From NCBI GenBank assembly GCA_029859555.1, contig JAOUCV010000020.1, positions 1 to 14,625 of the forward strand: 14,625 nucleotides of DNA, in the 5' to 3' direction. The notes beneath the pieces were generated by a model that ran no database searches, was not told where the DNA came from, and saw nothing but the letters and a program-made list of their open reading frames with translations. Origin of the DNA: Gammaproteobacteria bacterium (lineage in GTDB: Bacteria > Pseudomonadota > Gammaproteobacteria > UBA9214). Shown here one piece after another: positions 13,061-14,625 of this stretch. Positions within the stretch are counted from its first letter, which is position 1. Every line of letters begins with the position of its first letter. A program made the position numbers and the translations under genes.

Positions 13061-13095
13061 CTTCCCGCCTTCGCGACACCTGTGCATCCTGCACA
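13061..13095 (-). repeat. Diverged direct repeat, copy A, with hairpin
   Basis: On the transcribed strand the copy starts with the hairpin TGTGCA, GGA, TGCACA (13081-13095), followed by GGTGTCGCG and a purine-rich tail. It aligns with copy B (12891-12927) with a few substitutions and small gaps, and weaker similarity seems to continue to about 13045. The two copies lie about 130 nt apart. Confidence 0.65.
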
Positions 13096-13116
13096 GCGCG
13101 GCGTCAAAATCCTTAC

Positions 13117-13142
13117 CGGGAGATGCCCTCTGGCAGCTCCCG
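13117..13142 (-). terminator. Hairpin just after rplA, possible weak terminator or processing site
   Basis: CGGGAG pairs with CTCCCG and, after a C-U mismatch, TGCC with GGCA, closing a 4-nt AGAG loop. It begins 6 nt after the rplA stop. Only a short TTTT follows, several bases after the stem, so efficient intrinsic termination is doubtful. It may attenuate or process the rplKA message. Confidence 0.4.
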
Positions 13143-13148
13143 AAATAA

Positions 13149-13844
13149 CTATGCCGTCAGCGGCGTATAATCCACCTGGAGACCGGGACCCATGGTGGTC
13201 GACACTGACATTTTCTTGATATACACGCCCTTGGCAGAAGTTGGCTTGGCCTTGTTCAGGTCAGCCATCAATGCGTCCAGGTTTTCAATGAGTGCCTGTA
13301 CCTCGAAATCCACCCGGCCAATCGGGCAGTGAATAATACCGGCCTTGTCCGTGCGGTAACGCACCTGACCGGCCTTGGCATTCTTCACTGCGGTCGCGAC
13401 GTCCTGCGCCACCGTACCCACCTTGGGGTTCGGCATCAGGCCTCGCGGACCCAGGATCTGCCCGAGCTGGCCGACGACACGCATGGCATCCGGCGAGGCA
13501 ATCACTACGTCAAAATCCATATTGCCCTTCTTCACTTCTTCCGCCAGGTCATCCATACCGACGATATCTGCACCGGCCTCCCTGGCCGCATCGGCATTGG
13601 CACCCTGGGTAAACACGGCAACCCGTACCGTCTTGCCGGTACCGTTGGGCAGCACGGTTGCACCACGTACCGCCTGGTCAGACTTGCGCGCATCGATACC
13701 GAGGTTGACACTGATATCGACTGATTCCTTGAATTTAACGCCGGACAGCTCCTTCAGCAGACCCAGCGCCTCATCCAGCGGGTATTGCTTGCCAATAGTC
13801 ACTTTTTCCGCAATTGCCTTTGCTCGTTTTGTCAGCTTGGCCAT
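13149..13844 (-). CDS. rplA: 50S ribosomal protein L1
   Basis: L1 forms the mobile L1 stalk that escorts deacylated tRNA from the E site. In many bacteria it also represses its own rplKA message. The 231-residue protein (E. coli 234) starts [15 protein letters not shown] and contains the family signature region [20 protein letters not shown]. The end reads [16 protein letters not shown]. The ATG (13842-13844) is only 5 nt after the rplK stop. Its ribosome binding site lies inside the last rplK codons, so translation of the two is coupled. It is followed by a hairpin and the rplJ leader. Confidence 0.98.
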   Translation of the reverse strand: MAKLTKRAKAIAEKVTIGKQYPLDEALGLLKELSGVKFKESVDISVNLGIDARKSDQAVRGATVLPNGTGKTVRVAVFTQGANADAAREAGADIVGMDDLAEEVKKGNMDFDVVIASPDAMRVVGQLGQILGPRGLMPNPKVGTVAQDVATAVKNAKAGQVRYRTDKAGIIHCPIGRVDFEVQALIENLDALMADLNKAKPTSAKGVYIKKMSVSTTMGPGLQVDYTPLTA

Positions 13845-13849
13845 GATCG

Positions 13850-14278
13850 TTAACCCTCCACATCAAGGCCCATACTGCGGGCAGTACCGGCGATAATTTG
13901 TACAGCGGCATCCATATCAGCCGCATTCAGATCGACCATCTTGGTGGTCGCGATTTCTTCCAGCTGGGCCCGGGTCACCTTGCCAACCTTGTCGGTATTG
14001 GGCGTACCGGAACCCTTGGGAATACCTGCTGCCTTCTTCAGCAACACGGAAGCCGGCGGCGTCTTGGTAACGAAGGTAAAGCTGCGGTCGTTGTACACGG
14101 TAATCACGACCGGAATCGGCAAACCTTTTTCTGTTTTCTGTGTCTGCGAATTAAACGTCTTGCAGAACTCCATGATATTGACGCCATGCTGACCCAGCGC
14201 CGGACCAACCGGCGGACTCGGGTTGGCTTCGCCTGCAGGAACCTGCAGCTTGATATATGCCTCGATTTTCTTAGCCAT
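13850..14278 (-). CDS. rplK: 50S ribosomal protein L11
   Basis: L11 binds the GTPase-associated centre of 23S rRNA, near the stalk base, and is needed for RelA activation. The 142-residue protein equals the E. coli length. It starts [20 protein letters not shown] and carries [20 protein letters not shown] in the N-terminal domain, the region linked with thiostrepton binding. The C-terminal RNA-binding domain ends [12 protein letters not shown]. The ATG (14276-14278) has GGAG (14285-14288) 6 nt upstream. It follows nusG by 107 nt and is coupled to rplA. Confidence 0.98.
   Translation of the reverse strand: MAKKIEAYIKLQVPAGEANPSPPVGPALGQHGVNIMEFCKTFNSQTQKTEKGLPIPVVITVYNDRSFTFVTKTPPASVLLKKAAGIPKGSGTPNTDKVGKVTRAQLEEIATTKMVDLNAADMDAAVQIIAGTARSMGLDVEG
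13854..13859 (-). promoter_or_regulatory. Ribosome binding site of rplA inside rplK
   Basis: GGAGGG overlaps the last two sense codons and part of the valine codon of rplK (GTG GAG GGT TAA), 9 nt before the rplA ATG. Ribosomes finishing rplK expose or reuse it, consistent with translational coupling and joint repression by L1. Confidence 0.75.
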
Positions 14279-14287
14279 TTTTTACTC

Positions 14288-14318
14288 CAGTGGGTGCAAG
14301 CGCCTCGCGGCTCCCCTG
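14288..14318 (-). promoter_or_regulatory. Candidate L1-binding fold in the rplK leader
   Basis: On the transcribed strand CAG GGG can pair with CCC A CUG (bulged A). Inside, a short A faces a 7-nt GCUUGCA loop, and GCC pairs with GGC around a GCGA (GNRA) tetraloop. Two helices split by an asymmetric internal loop just before rplK is the layout I recall for the E. coli L1 operator. The GGGGAGCC start resembles it, but the 3' loop sequence does not clearly match. The 3' arm overlaps the rplK ribosome binding site, which would fit repression. Confidence 0.4.
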
Positions 14319-14336
14319 TATAAATTAATTGCAGGA

Positions 14337-14351
14337 GCGGACCGTGTCCGC
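14337..14351 (-). promoter_or_regulatory. Small hairpin in the nusG-rplK gap
   Basis: GCGGAC, an ACG loop and GTCCGC form a perfect 6-bp stem about 35 nt after the nusG stop. It is not followed by a U run, so it is unlikely to be an intrinsic terminator. It may stabilise or process the transcript, or be part of the rplK leader. Confidence 0.35.
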
Positions 14352-14385
14352 GATATATGCACCGGCAAAGTGCCCCTGCAGAGTG

Positions 14386-14625
14386 TTATGCCTTCTCTAC
14401 GTCGCCAAACTCCAGCTCGACCGGGGTTGAACGACCAAAAATCAATACCGATACCCGCAGGCGGCTCTTCTCGTAGTTCACTTCCTCAACAACACCGTTG
14501 AAGTCGTTGAACGGACCATTGGTGACGCGTACCACCTCGCCAACCTCGAACAGCACCTTGGGCCGCGGCTTGTCGACACCTTCCTGCACACGCTGCAGGA
14601 TGGCATTGGCCTCTTTCTCGGTAAT
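14386..14625 (-). CDS. nusG: Transcription termination/antitermination protein NusG, C-terminal part
   Basis: NusG binds RNA polymerase through its N-terminal domain and contacts Rho or ribosomal S10 through its C-terminal KOW domain. The visible 79 residues begin [12 protein letters not shown], which joins in frame to the linker [14 protein letters not shown]. The full KOW domain follows ([18 protein letters not shown]) and ends [12 protein letters not shown], close to the E. coli ending. The N-terminal domain lies off the right edge. The GTG at 14587-14589 is internal, not a start. NusG upstream of rplK is the usual gammaproteobacterial order, normally after secE. Confidence 0.97.
   Translation of the reverse strand: MTEKEANAILQRVQEGVDKPRPKVLFEVGEVVRVTNGPFNDFNGVVEEVNYEKSRLRVSVLIFGRSTPVELEFGDVEKA

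Larger units (their letters stand above)
12731..13148 (-). promoter_or_regulatory. 418-nt non-coding leader between rplA and rplJ
   Basis: This is the only gene-free stretch over 300 nt. In transcription order it holds a hairpin just after rplA (13117-13142), repeat copy A (13061-13095), a small CCGGA/TCCGG hairpin (13036-13048), repeat copy B (12891-12927), a T-loop hairpin (12796-12816) and a GUAA-loop hairpin (12757-12770) close to the rplJ ribosome binding site. In E. coli this interval contains the rplJ promoter and the L10-L12 autoregulatory site, so the same role is likely for part of it. I find no convincing -35/-10 pair. Open frames across it (for example 12762-13094) lack ribosomal or other recognisable content and I do not call them. 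Confidence 0.6.

Noticed and set aside
12762..13094. 110-residue minus-strand open frame in the rplJ leader, and a smaller one at 12784-12981
   Set aside because: They show no recognisable domain, run through the repeat copies and hairpins, and end just before the rplJ ribosome binding site; likely chance frames in a GC-rich leader.

Overview
The window is one continuous block of the bacterial translation/transcription core, read entirely from the minus strand. In transcription order (high to low coordinate) it holds nusG (3' part), rplK, rplA, rplJ, rplL, rpoB, rpoC, rpsL, rpsG, fusA and tuf (5' part). Protein sequences and gene order point to a gammaproteobacterium. RpoC keeps Escherichia coli residue numbering through the active site and both zinc sites, and RpoB differs by only a few residues of offset. 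Joining the rif cluster (rplKAJL-rpoBC) directly to the str cluster (rpsL-rpsG-fusA-tuf) is typical of gammaproteobacteria outside the Enterobacterales, such as the Pseudomonas type; in E. coli the two clusters lie far apart. I cannot name the genus.

Layout by region: 14386-14625 is the end of nusG. Positions 14279-14385 are the rplK leader, with a candidate L1-binding fold. rplK and rplA (13149-14278) are coupled with a 5-nt gap. Positions 12731-13148 are a 418-nt non-coding leader of rplJ, rich in hairpins and carrying two copies of a diverged repeat. rplJ and rplL (11775-12730) encode the ribosomal stalk. A 118-nt spacer follows, then rpoB and rpoC (3331-11656). Positions 3179-3330 hold a strong terminator-like hairpin and an AT-rich rpsL leader. 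rpsL, rpsG, fusA and tuf then follow with gaps of 31-41 nt.

How the genes work together: L11, L1, L10 and L7/L12 form or neighbour the factor-binding side of the 50S subunit. EF-G and EF-Tu are the GTPases recruited by that stalk. S12 and S7 are 30S proteins of the decoding and head regions. RpoB and RpoC form the RNA polymerase catalytic core, and NusG links polymerase to the ribosome or to Rho.

The one clear anomaly is in rplL. A single missing base near position 11856 shifts the frame, stops the protein at 98 residues, and leaves the normal C-terminal residues readable in another frame. The break sits exactly in a perfect 15-nt inverted repeat, and restoring one base gives a normal 125-residue L7/L12. 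The second most interesting region is the rplJ leader, where two repeat copies contain short hairpins whose stems differ by a compensatory base-pair change. I see no mobile element, CRISPR array, tRNA, rRNA or unfamiliar gene system, and no plus-strand gene.
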